From Prolixibacteraceae bacterium (GTDB taxonomy: Bacteria; Bacteroidota; Bacteroidia; Bacteroidales; Prolixibacteraceae): DNA of 26,278 bases. The stretch is taken from NCBI GenBank assembly GCA_017998095.1, contig JAGODU010000045.1:1-26278 (forward strand), written 5' to 3'. Shown here one piece after another: positions 16,627 to 22,488 of this stretch. Each line of letters begins with the position of its first letter. The first letter of the stretch is position 1. Made by a program: the position numbers and the translations under genes. The notes under the pieces are model-generated. The model was not told the origin of the DNA, did not search any database, and worked only from the letters and a program-made list of their open reading frames with translations.

Positions 16627-17073
16627 TTACATACTAAAATTTTGGATAACCGTATCGACAACTCGTGGGTCTTGATAATATTTTAAAATTACTTCTTGAC
16701 CTGAATGCCCTGTAATTGAGTCAGCTCTTCCTCCAGTGAAATTGTTGATTCTTGTTATATATGTTTTCCTTAAATGTCTGAATTCTAACTCCTCTTGTGA
16801 ATTTGTTTTTTTCCAAAAATGGCTAAATGCCTTACTTAGATCATCTTTCATTGTTTCGCGGTTCCTTTTGCTATCTGGATCAATGATGTATTCTTCCTTA
16901 CCCACATTATCTTCATAACCCAAATCAAATAGTAATTCTTTAAGGTTTTTGAAGATAGGAAGATAGATATCCTTTTTGTATTTTGAATTTGTTAGGTTAT
17001 ACCGTCGATTATATTTAAAATCTTCCGTTTTTATAAATTTGGGCTTCCCATCAAAAATATTCAGTTTCAGCAT
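16627..17073 (-). pseudogene. Tyrosine recombinase, C-terminal catalytic remnant
   Basis: These 148 residues cover only the second half of a phage-type integrase catalytic domain: LEFRHLRKTYITRI (H-x-x-R box), TGHSGQEVILKYYQDP (the GH box and, shortly after, the YY where the nucleophile Tyr is expected). The SAM-like N-terminal domain and the first catalytic arginine box are missing. The frame is closed by TGA about ten codons upstream of the ATG, and the upstream DNA encodes an unrelated acidic peptide instead. Full-length relatives are about 300-420 residues. It is therefore inactive alone, but it marks the island as integrase-mobilised in the past. It lies next to the attachment site, as is usual for such elements. 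Confidence 0.85.
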
Positions 17074-17218
17074 CTTCAGGTCTGCGTTTTTCCTTCATTG
17101 CCTGAGTTACTAATTCTTCAAGGAAAGCATTGTCTTCATCAGTGTACATGCTGTCGTCTTCATCGTATTGACCATCTTCAAAGTTGTCAAGGTTTATTAA
17201 TCTTTCATCTTCTGACAT
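17051..17218 (-). CDS. Small acidic protein, 55 residues, unknown
   Basis: This short frame runs from ATG at 17218 to TGA at 17051-17053 and overlaps the start of the integrase remnant by 23 bp in another frame. The product begins MSEDERLINLDNFEDGQYDE and is strongly acidic for its first 30 residues, then has a short basic stretch MKEKRRPED. No family is recognised. It could be a small partner or regulator from the element or a fused leftover; it is not the missing integrase N-terminus. Coding status is moderate because composition is protein-like and the frame is clean. Confidence 0.5.
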   Translation of the reverse strand: MSEDERLINLDNFEDGQYDEDDSMYTDEDNAFLEELVTQAMKEKRRPEDAETEYF

Positions 17219-17292
17219 GATTTTTAAATTTTTAATTTCTTACAAAATGTATATTAAAAATTGCTTAATAATTAATGAATTATAGAACATCA

Positions 17293-18148
17293 CTAATTAT
17301 TATTAAGTCCACCTACCCTCGTTCCTAGATTTTTCTTGAAAAAAGTTTCTATTCCAATTGTTCTGTCTTTATCAATAGTATTTAAAGTTTCGGATAAAAT
17401 TGAAAATTGAAAATTATTACAATCTCTCTTTTTAAGCTCAACATTTCCTCCATCTCCTTTGGAATAATAGTCATGCCATCGTCCCCAAAATCCAGAAGAA
17501 CTATATGCAGAACCTATATATTGTTTATTATCTGATTTGTCAAGAATCGGATAAACACCAGAACGATTTGTTAAATAATTACGCCACTCAGAATTATCAA
17601 TTGAAAATTCAAATTTATCTCGTAATAATTTTTGAGTAACTTTCCTATGCTGTTATCACCTTTGTGTAAAATCGAGAGAACTTCAAGTTTTTCATCTTCA
17701 ATCCATCTACCATAGTTTGCTGAAGGATTAGTCCATTTTATAATTAGCCTATTTTTAATTCACTTAAAAAATCAATTTCTTCCATTTGGTGAAAAAAATA
17801 TCTTATTCGCGGTTTATTTGTTTTATTATCTATAACCTCATCAATTGTAGGGATGCCTAATCGATATGCACCAATAAATTTTGCAACTTTACCTTCATAC
17901 CAAAAAGATAAGATATAGGAAGTTTTTGCAAAGAAAATATTGGTATGCTCCTTTTGAAAGATTAGGAATGCTTCAAAATTAAAATGTGGATTAAAGTCAA
18001 TTTTTACACTATCTGCATTATGAAACATCAATTTTGTGTTTCTATATTTTCCTGAAATGATCATATCTTTAGGAAAATCAGACTGAAGATTGATAATTTG
18101 ATTAATTGTAAGCATACTATTTTGAAAAATGACATTATTAGATTCCAA
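17293..18148 (-). pseudogene. GIY-YIG nuclease family protein, two frameshifts
   Basis: Reading from 18148, 134 residues (MESNNVIFQNSMLTINQIIN...) end at a TAA near 17744. Shifting frame at the A run just before it continues with IIKWTNPSANYGRWIEDEKL, and a second shift near 17656 continues with VTQKLLRDKFEFSIDNSEW and a GIY-YIG domain: RSGVYPILD, KQYIGSAY, GFWGRWHDYY, and the C-terminal E-T-F-F-K-K-N-L-G-T-R with GLNNN before the stop at 17293. Each break is repaired by adding one A. The gene would encode about 284 residues. GIY-YIG proteins are single-domain nucleases found in homing, repair and restriction; this one, with a large N-terminal region, is typical of accessory Bacteroidota loci. 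Substrate unknown. Confidence 0.82.
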
Positions 18149-18274
18149 TCTTTTTAAGATTCGATGTGCCTAGTAGAATTAAGTTTGGTTCTTTTTTAAA
18201 ATTAATCAATTATTTATAATCTATCAATAAAAACAGGTTTAAAAAATTAACCTACATTTGAAAAGAAAAAAGTT

Positions 18275-18345
18275 GTGCACTGTTGTTTCCATTTTCTGTG
18301 CACTCTAATTTACCATTTTCTGTGCATTTGTAATTTCTAGTTTCA
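18275..18345 (+). repeat. Three direct repeats upstream of the SLOG-like gene
   Basis: GTGCA(C/T) starts at 18275, 18298 and 18322, spacing 23 and 24 bp. The first two units share TT(A)CCATTTTCT with the same phase; the third is degenerate (TTTGTAATTTC). They end about 7 bp before ATG 18352, so they occupy the promoter/leader and may be operator-like iterons. Confidence 0.65.
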
Positions 18346-18351
18346 CTAACT

Positions 18352-18945
18352 ATGACTTTTAACGAATTTATAAAGCTTTATGACAGAAAAAATTCAATAG
18401 TTTTGCTTGAAGGGAAAAGGAATGTATTGGATGCAGATAAGCCAAAATTGATTGAACTTGGTAAATTATTAGCATCAAGAACAACTAAAATGATTTTTAG
18501 AAGCGGAAATGCTGATGGGGCAGACCAGTTGTTTTCAGATGGGGTTACTTCAGTTGACAATAGAAAATTGCAACTTATTACACCATATTCCGGACATAGG
18601 CAAAAAAACAATCATGCTTTCGAAACTATTTCCTTGGATGAGATTGATATAACAGCTGAGCCAGGAATTGTGTATAATTCAAAAGGAAATAAGAAAACTG
18701 AAAAGCTAATTGACAGATTTGTGGCAGGTGAGAAAAACAGATATACAATTAATGCAGCTTATATAATTCGGGACACAATTAAAGCAATTGGGACAAAGGA
18801 AATCAAACCAGCAACTTTTGGTATATTCTATGACGATATAGAAAATCCAAAAACTGGTGGAACTGGACATACAATGAATGTTTGTCTACAAAATCAAATT
18901 CCAATTGTTGATCAGAACACTTGGTTCAATTGGTTAATTGAATAG
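18352..18945 (+). CDS. SLOG/DprA-like nucleotide-binding protein
   Basis: This 197-residue stand-alone protein has a Rossmann-like layout: IVLLEGKRNVLD at the first strand, the motif MIFRSGNADGADQLFSDGV (about residues 47-65, resembling the GGAxGxD phosphate loop of SLOG/lysine decarboxylase-like and DprA folds), LITPYSGHR after the third strand, and a later GGTGHTMNVCLQNQIPIVDQ (about 167-186), resembling the glycine-rich C-terminal loop of SLOG proteins. SLOG domains sense nucleotides or NAD-derived signals in several anti-phage systems. Here no partner effector gene is adjacent, so a role is inferred only from fold and island context. The start follows immediately after three direct repeats. 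The gene is intact. A metabolic nucleotide-binding role is the alternative. Confidence 0.6.
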   Translation: MTFNEFIKLYDRKNSIVLLEGKRNVLDADKPKLIELGKLLASRTTKMIFRSGNADGADQLFSDGVTSVDNRKLQLITPYSGHRQKNNHAFETISLDEIDITAEPGIVYNSKGNKKTEKLIDRFVAGEKNRYTINAAYIIRDTIKAIGTKEIKPATFGIFYDDIENPKTGGTGHTMNVCLQNQIPIVDQNTWFNWLIE

Positions 18946-19173
18946 AGGCCCCCTCCTGGAAGCCCTAATTTCTGGGCGTATCTCGCCTTAAACAGGTTAT
19001 AAGCCTCATATTCTACGCATTTCAATATCGCGAAAAAATATCCTGAGCCATTTTTTTTTATTTTTGGGAAAACCTTATTTTTTTCATCACCCCAAAGAAC
19101 CGTTTAGCTTTCAACGAAATTAAAGGCGTTGAAAAGAAAACTTAGAAAAATGCGTTTGGAGAAAATTAGAAAT
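18946..19173. other. Spacer with possible relict frame on the minus strand
   Basis: This lies between the SLOG-like gene and the abiE operator. On the minus strand an open stretch at about 18955-19060 reads protein-like (KCVEYEAYNLFKARYAQKLG, then LPGGGL) but has no good start or partner, so it may be a fragment of an older gene. The remainder is AT-rich with T and A tracts. No RNA gene was recognised. Confidence 0.35.
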
Positions 19174-19200
19174 TTGACAGTAATTTAAATTTACTGTCAA
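19174..19200. promoter_or_regulatory. Operator dyad upstream of the abiE-like operon
   Basis: Perfect 10 bp inverted repeat TTGACAGTAA, 7 bp AT spacer, TTACTGTCAA. It overlaps the expected -33 region of a promoter whose -7 box TATTTTTG lies at 19210-19217, 15 bp before the ATG at 19233. AbiEi-type antitoxins are known to repress their own operon by binding inverted repeats, so this is the probable autoregulatory site. Confidence 0.82.
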
Positions 19201-19209
19201 TATTTTAGT

Positions 19210-19217
19210 TATTTTTG
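19210..19217 (+). promoter_or_regulatory. -7 box of the abiE-like promoter
   Basis: TATTTTTG fits TAnnTTTG and lies 15 bp upstream of the start codon and 9 bp downstream of the dyad. This spacing would let repressor bound to the dyad block the polymerase. Confidence 0.6.
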
Positions 19218-19232
19218 TATTCGATTACTTAA

Positions 19233-19946
19233 ATGAGAAACGCAGAATTACATATTGACGAACTCGAAAAATTCTTTGGTAATAAGGAATCATTTCGAGT
19301 AGAAGAATTGCATTCATTCTATATGGAATACAATAATTTGGTTCCCATATCGACAGTTTACTGGCGGATAAATTCACTGGTGAAACGTGGTGTTATCCAG
19401 CGTATCGGTAGGGGAACATACAAATTAGGTTCTGATAATACTTTTCAGCCTGAGATGCACATGAAGTTATTTAAAATCAACAGCTTCATGAGTTCCAATT
19501 TCCCTTACCTAAAATACTGTATTTGGTCAATTGAAGAAATCAACCTGTTAGCTCAACACCTGATTAATAAACGCAAAATCTATATTGATGTTGAACGCGA
19601 TGTGGTTGAGTCGGTTTTTGAGCAATTACACGACAGATTCAAAAACATCTTTAAGGGACAATCGAACGACAATGTAGTTTCAAATGAATACATTATCGTT
19701 GTGCGTCCGTTGGTAACAGGTTCACCAACCCAGGTAATCAGAGGGGTAACTACCATTACCATAGAAAAACTATTAGTCGATTTATTCTGTGACAAAGAGT
19801 TTGATTTTTTACAGGGATATGAATTAACACACATTTTCAATAACGCTTTTTCAAAGTATACCATTAATGTAGACAAACTGTTAAGGTATGCCAGTAGAAA
19901 GGAGAAAAGAACTGTTCTTGAAGAGTTTTTGAAAACTATAAATTGA
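19233..19946 (+). CDS. AbiEi-like antitoxin/transcription repressor
   Basis: This 237-residue protein has an N-terminal winged helix: VEELHSFYMEYNNL, STVYWRINSLVKRGVIQRIG, GRGTYKLG at about residues 63-70. The remainder resembles the AbiEi C-terminal region: IWSIEEINLLAQHL, YIDVERDVVESVFEQLHDRF, ITIEKLLVDLFCDKEFDFLQ. AbiEi antitoxins both repress the operon and block AbiEii toxicity without stable binding (type IV TA). It has a clear operator dyad upstream, and the toxin-like gene follows after 36 bp. The gene stop TGA overlaps the first arm of a second dyad. Family placement is strong by layout and partner, although sequence identity to characterised AbiEi is probably low. Confidence 0.83.
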   Translation: MRNAELHIDELEKFFGNKESFRVEELHSFYMEYNNLVPISTVYWRINSLVKRGVIQRIGRGTYKLGSDNTFQPEMHMKLFKINSFMSSNFPYLKYCIWSIEEINLLAQHLINKRKIYIDVERDVVESVFEQLHDRFKNIFKGQSNDNVVSNEYIIVVRPLVTGSPTQVIRGVTTITIEKLLVDLFCDKEFDFLQGYELTHIFNNAFSKYTINVDKLLRYASRKEKRTVLEEFLKTIN

Positions 19947-19969
19947 CAGTAACTGATAAAAACTGTCGA
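19943..19969. promoter_or_regulatory. Second operator-like dyad between the two abiE-like genes
   Basis: TTGACAGT at 19943-19950 and ACTGTCGA at 19962-19969 form an imperfect copy of the upstream dyad with a similar overall length (27 bp). It overlaps the antitoxin stop codon and sits 13 bp before the toxin ATG. It could allow a second repressor complex or separate control of the toxin gene. Confidence 0.65.
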
Positions 19970-19982
19970 ATTTACAATTAAA

Positions 19983-21035
19983 ATGATTTCAGAAAAATGC
20001 ACTTCAAATAGTTGGATAGAAGCATCTGCCAAGAATAATAAGGCAGATAAAATCTTGGTACAGAAACTTATTCGTGCGTTAATGCTGCTCGAAGGATTAA
20101 AAGAATCTGGACTTGGCTTTGCTTTTAAAGGTGGAACAGCTTTGATGCTATTACTGAATAGTGCTAAAAGGCTTTCAATCGATATCGATATTATTGTTCC
20201 TGATAAAACAATCGAAATAGATAGCATCTTGAACGAAATTGCAATTAAAAAAGGTTTTACCAGAGTGAAGCCAATTCCGCGAAAAACTCAAACAGGAATA
20301 GAAAAAGCTCATTACGAGTTTATCTTTCCCTGTTCTTTAAGAGCGAACAACGAAGATTATCTACTGCTAGATATTCTATTCGAAAAGATTCATTATAGTT
20401 CACTTATAAGCACTCCAATAAATTCGTCGTTTATTACACTCGATGGTGAACCGTTAGATGTGAAAACACCAGATTTTAACAATATCATGGGTGATAAGTT
20501 AACTGCATTCGCGCCAAATACCACTGGTATTCCTTATTTCAAAAAAGAAAAATCGATGGGGCAAGAAATCATGAAACAGCTATATGATATTGGAAATATC
20601 TTCGATCGTATTGATGATGTCTCCATCGTGAAGCAGGTTTTTTTCGATTTTGCACAAGTTGAATTAGGATATCGCAAGTTAGGTAATGATGTTGACCTTG
20701 TTATGGACGATATTGTTGAAACCTGCCTGTCAATCAGCTTACGCACTCCTGTTGGCAAAGCCAAATTTGAGGTTTTACAATTGGGAATCAGACAAGTGGC
20801 TTCGTATATCTTTTCTGAGAATTATTATATCGAAAAAGCTACTGTTCATGCAGCCCGAACCGCTTATTTGATTGCGCTATTTAAAACCAATTCAACACTT
20901 CAACGGTACGATAACAAAATAGATATGACTAAGTGGCAAATAGAACAACCCAACAATACAAAACTGAATAAACTGAAAAAATTAAATCCTGAAGCTTTTT
21001 ATTACTGGTTTCAATATTTCTCATTACAAGCTTAA
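19983..21035 (+). CDS. AbiEii-like nucleotidyltransferase toxin
   Basis: This 350-residue protein of the nucleotidyltransferase AbiEii/AbiGii toxin family has its core motif early: FKGGTALMLLLNSAKRLSID followed by IDIIVPD (about residues 40-66), giving the GG(T/S)...D-x-D catalytic arrangement. A third acidic strand lies in YLLLDILFEKIHY, followed by FNNIMGDKLTAFAPNTTGIP and a helical C-terminal half. AbiEii enzymes modify tRNA acceptor ends or otherwise halt growth; the exact target here is unknown. All key residues appear intact. It is the second gene of an operon with an AbiEi-like repressor, consistent with phage-abortive or island-stabilising function. A truncated third gene begins 3 bp after its stop. 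Confidence 0.87.
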   Translation: MISEKCTSNSWIEASAKNNKADKILVQKLIRALMLLEGLKESGLGFAFKGGTALMLLLNSAKRLSIDIDIIVPDKTIEIDSILNEIAIKKGFTRVKPIPRKTQTGIEKAHYEFIFPCSLRANNEDYLLLDILFEKIHYSSLISTPINSSFITLDGEPLDVKTPDFNNIMGDKLTAFAPNTTGIPYFKKEKSMGQEIMKQLYDIGNIFDRIDDVSIVKQVFFDFAQVELGYRKLGNDVDLVMDDIVETCLSISLRTPVGKAKFEVLQLGIRQVASYIFSENYYIEKATVHAARTAYLIALFKTNSTLQRYDNKIDMTKWQIEQPNNTKLNKLKKLNPEAFYYWFQYFSLQA

Positions 21036-21038
21036 ACA

Positions 21039-21137
21039 ATGGAAAAACTCAACATGGAATCGGTTAAACTGACCGAACAAAATATAGAAAATTATCGAGA
21101 TATCGGAGTTGGGAAACGGAGTTGGGAAAAGTCATAA
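21039..21137 (+). pseudogene. Truncated third gene of the abiE-like operon
   Basis: ATG at 21039 lies 3 bp after the toxin stop. The first 22 codons look native (MEKLNMESVKLTEQNIENYR), then the frame runs into the tandem GGAGTTGGGAA repeat at 21105 and ends at TAA 21135-21137. Its position and tight spacing suggest it was translationally coupled, and the island end has removed the rest. No family can be named from 22 residues. Confidence 0.55.
21105..21128 (+). repeat. Right tandem repeat of the island
   Basis: Two copies of GGAGTTGGGAA at 21105-21115 and 21118-21128, matching the left pair (16594-16617) in sequence, period and orientation; the two 24 bp blocks differ at one base in the linker. 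It marks the edge of cargo DNA. Confidence 0.85.
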
Positions 21138-21198
21138 TTTGAACCAATTTGCACTTTATAAACAGCGTATTTACTGGTATTTCGGGGGCGTAATCAAT

Positions 21199-21241
21199 AT
21201 TCATAATCATGAGGTCGCCGGATCATGCCCGGCTCTCGCTA
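21199..21241 (+). repeat. Displaced 3' fragment of the tRNA gene (att site)
   Basis: The 43 nt run from the anticodon loop to the discriminator base. It matches 16503-16545 except for a C/G swap in the T stem (21218 C and the matching G on the 3' side), which keeps pairing: GCCGG/CCGGC against GGCGG/CCGCC. The 5' half of the tRNA is absent, so it cannot form a tRNA. This is the expected scar of integration into the 3' part of a tRNA gene. Confidence 0.92.
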
Positions 21242-21252
21242 CAGTGAAAATC

Positions 21253-21287
21253 AAGAGGCTGTCTCAAAAGAGAACAGCCTCTTTTTG
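21253..21287 (+). terminator. Rho-independent terminator after the tRNA fragment
   Basis: Stem AAGAGGCTGT/ACAGCCTCTT with an 11 nt loop, followed by a T-rich tract. It occupies the same place relative to the fragment as the left terminator does to the intact tRNA, and the leader AAAATCAAG is shared. It is probably the host's original tRNA terminator. Confidence 0.85.
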
Positions 21288-21353
21288 TTTGTTAAAAAAA
21301 TACGCGATTTGCTATTATGAAAAACATTTTTACCTATCTTCATTTTTCAAAAA

Positions 21354-22487
21354 ATGAACGGTATGGAAATAATTATTAAAGAAGTAAAAACGAGGTGCGA
21401 TTTATATAAATTCATTCATCTTCCTGCAAAAATTCATAAAACCCATAAAAACTGGGTTCCTCCCCTTTATATGGATGAATGGGAATACTTCAATCCAAAG
21501 AAAAACCGATCATTTGACCATTGCGACCATATCTTGCTTTTAGCGTTTAAAGACGGAAAAGTAGTTGGTCGTTGCATGGGTTTGATTCATCATGATTATA
21601 ATAAAACACATAATGAAAAAAACGGAAGGTTTTCTAATATAGAAACATGGAACGATCCGGAAGTATTTCATGCACTAATCAGTTATGTTGAAAAATGGGC
21701 CAAAGAAAAAGGTATGAACAAAGTGGTAGGTCCTCTTGCTTTTTCCGATAAAGACCCTCAGGGCTTCTTATATGAAGGCTTTGACGAACCACACGTAATT
21801 GCCTCCCATTGCAACTTCCCATATTTGGTTGACTTCATCGTGAATGAAGGATATTCAAAGATTGTTGACTTGTTTGATTGCAAAATAGTCATACCCGATG
21901 TATTGCCTGAAATATACAACAAAGTAGTTGAGCGCTTTAACCGGAATAATTCAAATCTGAAAGTGCTGGAATTCACCAAAAGGTCAAAAATAAAACCTTA
22001 TATCAGACCAGTATTAACTTTGTTTAATGATACTTTTGGAGATATTTACGGTGCCACGCCTTTTACTGAAAAAGAAATGGACGATTTTGCCAACCGATAC
22101 CTTTTCCTTATAGATCCTGCTTTTGTTAAAATAGTTATCAACGAAAAAGAGGAGGTAATCGGATGTGTAATTGGAATGTCCGATATCAGTAAGGGAATTC
22201 AGAAATCTAAAGGGTACTTGCTGCCATTCGGGTTTATACCTATATTAACAGCCGGGAAAAAATCTCAACAATTGAACCTGCTTTTAGGAACCGTTGATGA
22301 TCGTTATCAGGGAAGAGGTATAACTGCTTTATTGGGAATTAAAATAATTGAATCGGCTAAAAAAGCCGGTAAAAAAGTTGCTGATTCACATCTTGAACTC
22401 GAAACTAATTTAAGAGCCCGTGCCGAAATGGAACGCATGGGAGGTGTTCCATACAAGAAATTCCGTTTATTTGAAAAAACAATTTAA
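21354..22487 (+). CDS. YghO-like GNAT-fold acyltransferase
   Basis: This 377-residue protein resembles YghO-type hypothetical acyltransferases: an N-terminal block with FIHLPAKIHKTHKNWVPPLY, HCDHILLLAFKDGKVVGRCM, the central KVVGPLAFSDKDPQGFLYEG, and a C-terminal GNAT-like acyl-CoA loop region LLGTVDDRYQGRGITALLGI followed by HLELETNLRARAEMERMGG. The RYQGRG segment is the expected Q/RxxGxG pyrophosphate-binding loop. The substrate is unknown. It converges with the FAD oxidoreductase gene with a 1 bp gap and lies near an acyl-CoA synthetase, which suggests lipid-related acyl transfer. ATG at 21354 or 21363 could be used. Confidence 0.75.
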   Translation: MNGMEIIIKEVKTRCDLYKFIHLPAKIHKTHKNWVPPLYMDEWEYFNPKKNRSFDHCDHILLLAFKDGKVVGRCMGLIHHDYNKTHNEKNGRFSNIETWNDPEVFHALISYVEKWAKEKGMNKVVGPLAFSDKDPQGFLYEGFDEPHVIASHCNFPYLVDFIVNEGYSKIVDLFDCKIVIPDVLPEIYNKVVERFNRNNSNLKVLEFTKRSKIKPYIRPVLTLFNDTFGDIYGATPFTEKEMDDFANRYLFLIDPAFVKIVINEKEEVIGCVIGMSDISKGIQKSKGYLLPFGFIPILTAGKKSQQLNLLLGTVDDRYQGRGITALLGIKIIESAKKAGKKVADSHLELETNLRARAEMERMGGVPYKKFRLFEKTI

Positions 22488-22488
22488 T

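Larger units (their letters stand above)
16503..21241. mobile_element. Degraded integrative island at the tRNA gene
   Basis: The left boundary is the intact tRNA. The right boundary is a 43 nt 3' tRNA fragment at 21199-21241 that shares the 19 bp block ATTCATAATCATGAGGTCG with 16503-16521, then continues with only compensated differences. A tandem GGAGTTGGGAA repeat sits just inside both ends. The cargo is an integrase remnant, an acidic small ORF, a GIY-YIG pseudogene, a SLOG-like gene, an AbiE-like TA operon and a truncated third gene. At about 4.7 kb, with a broken integrase, it is a decayed or minimal island that probably cannot excise without help. Confidence 0.85.

Noticed and set aside
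16594..21128. GGAGTTGGGAA pairs as terminal repeats of a second transposon
   Set aside because: They are direct, not inverted, no target duplication or transposase goes with them, and the tRNA scar explains the boundaries better.
21109..21357. Reading frame of 82 codons across the tRNA fragment
   Set aside because: It runs through the island repeat, tRNA scar and terminator, so it is not a plausible gene.
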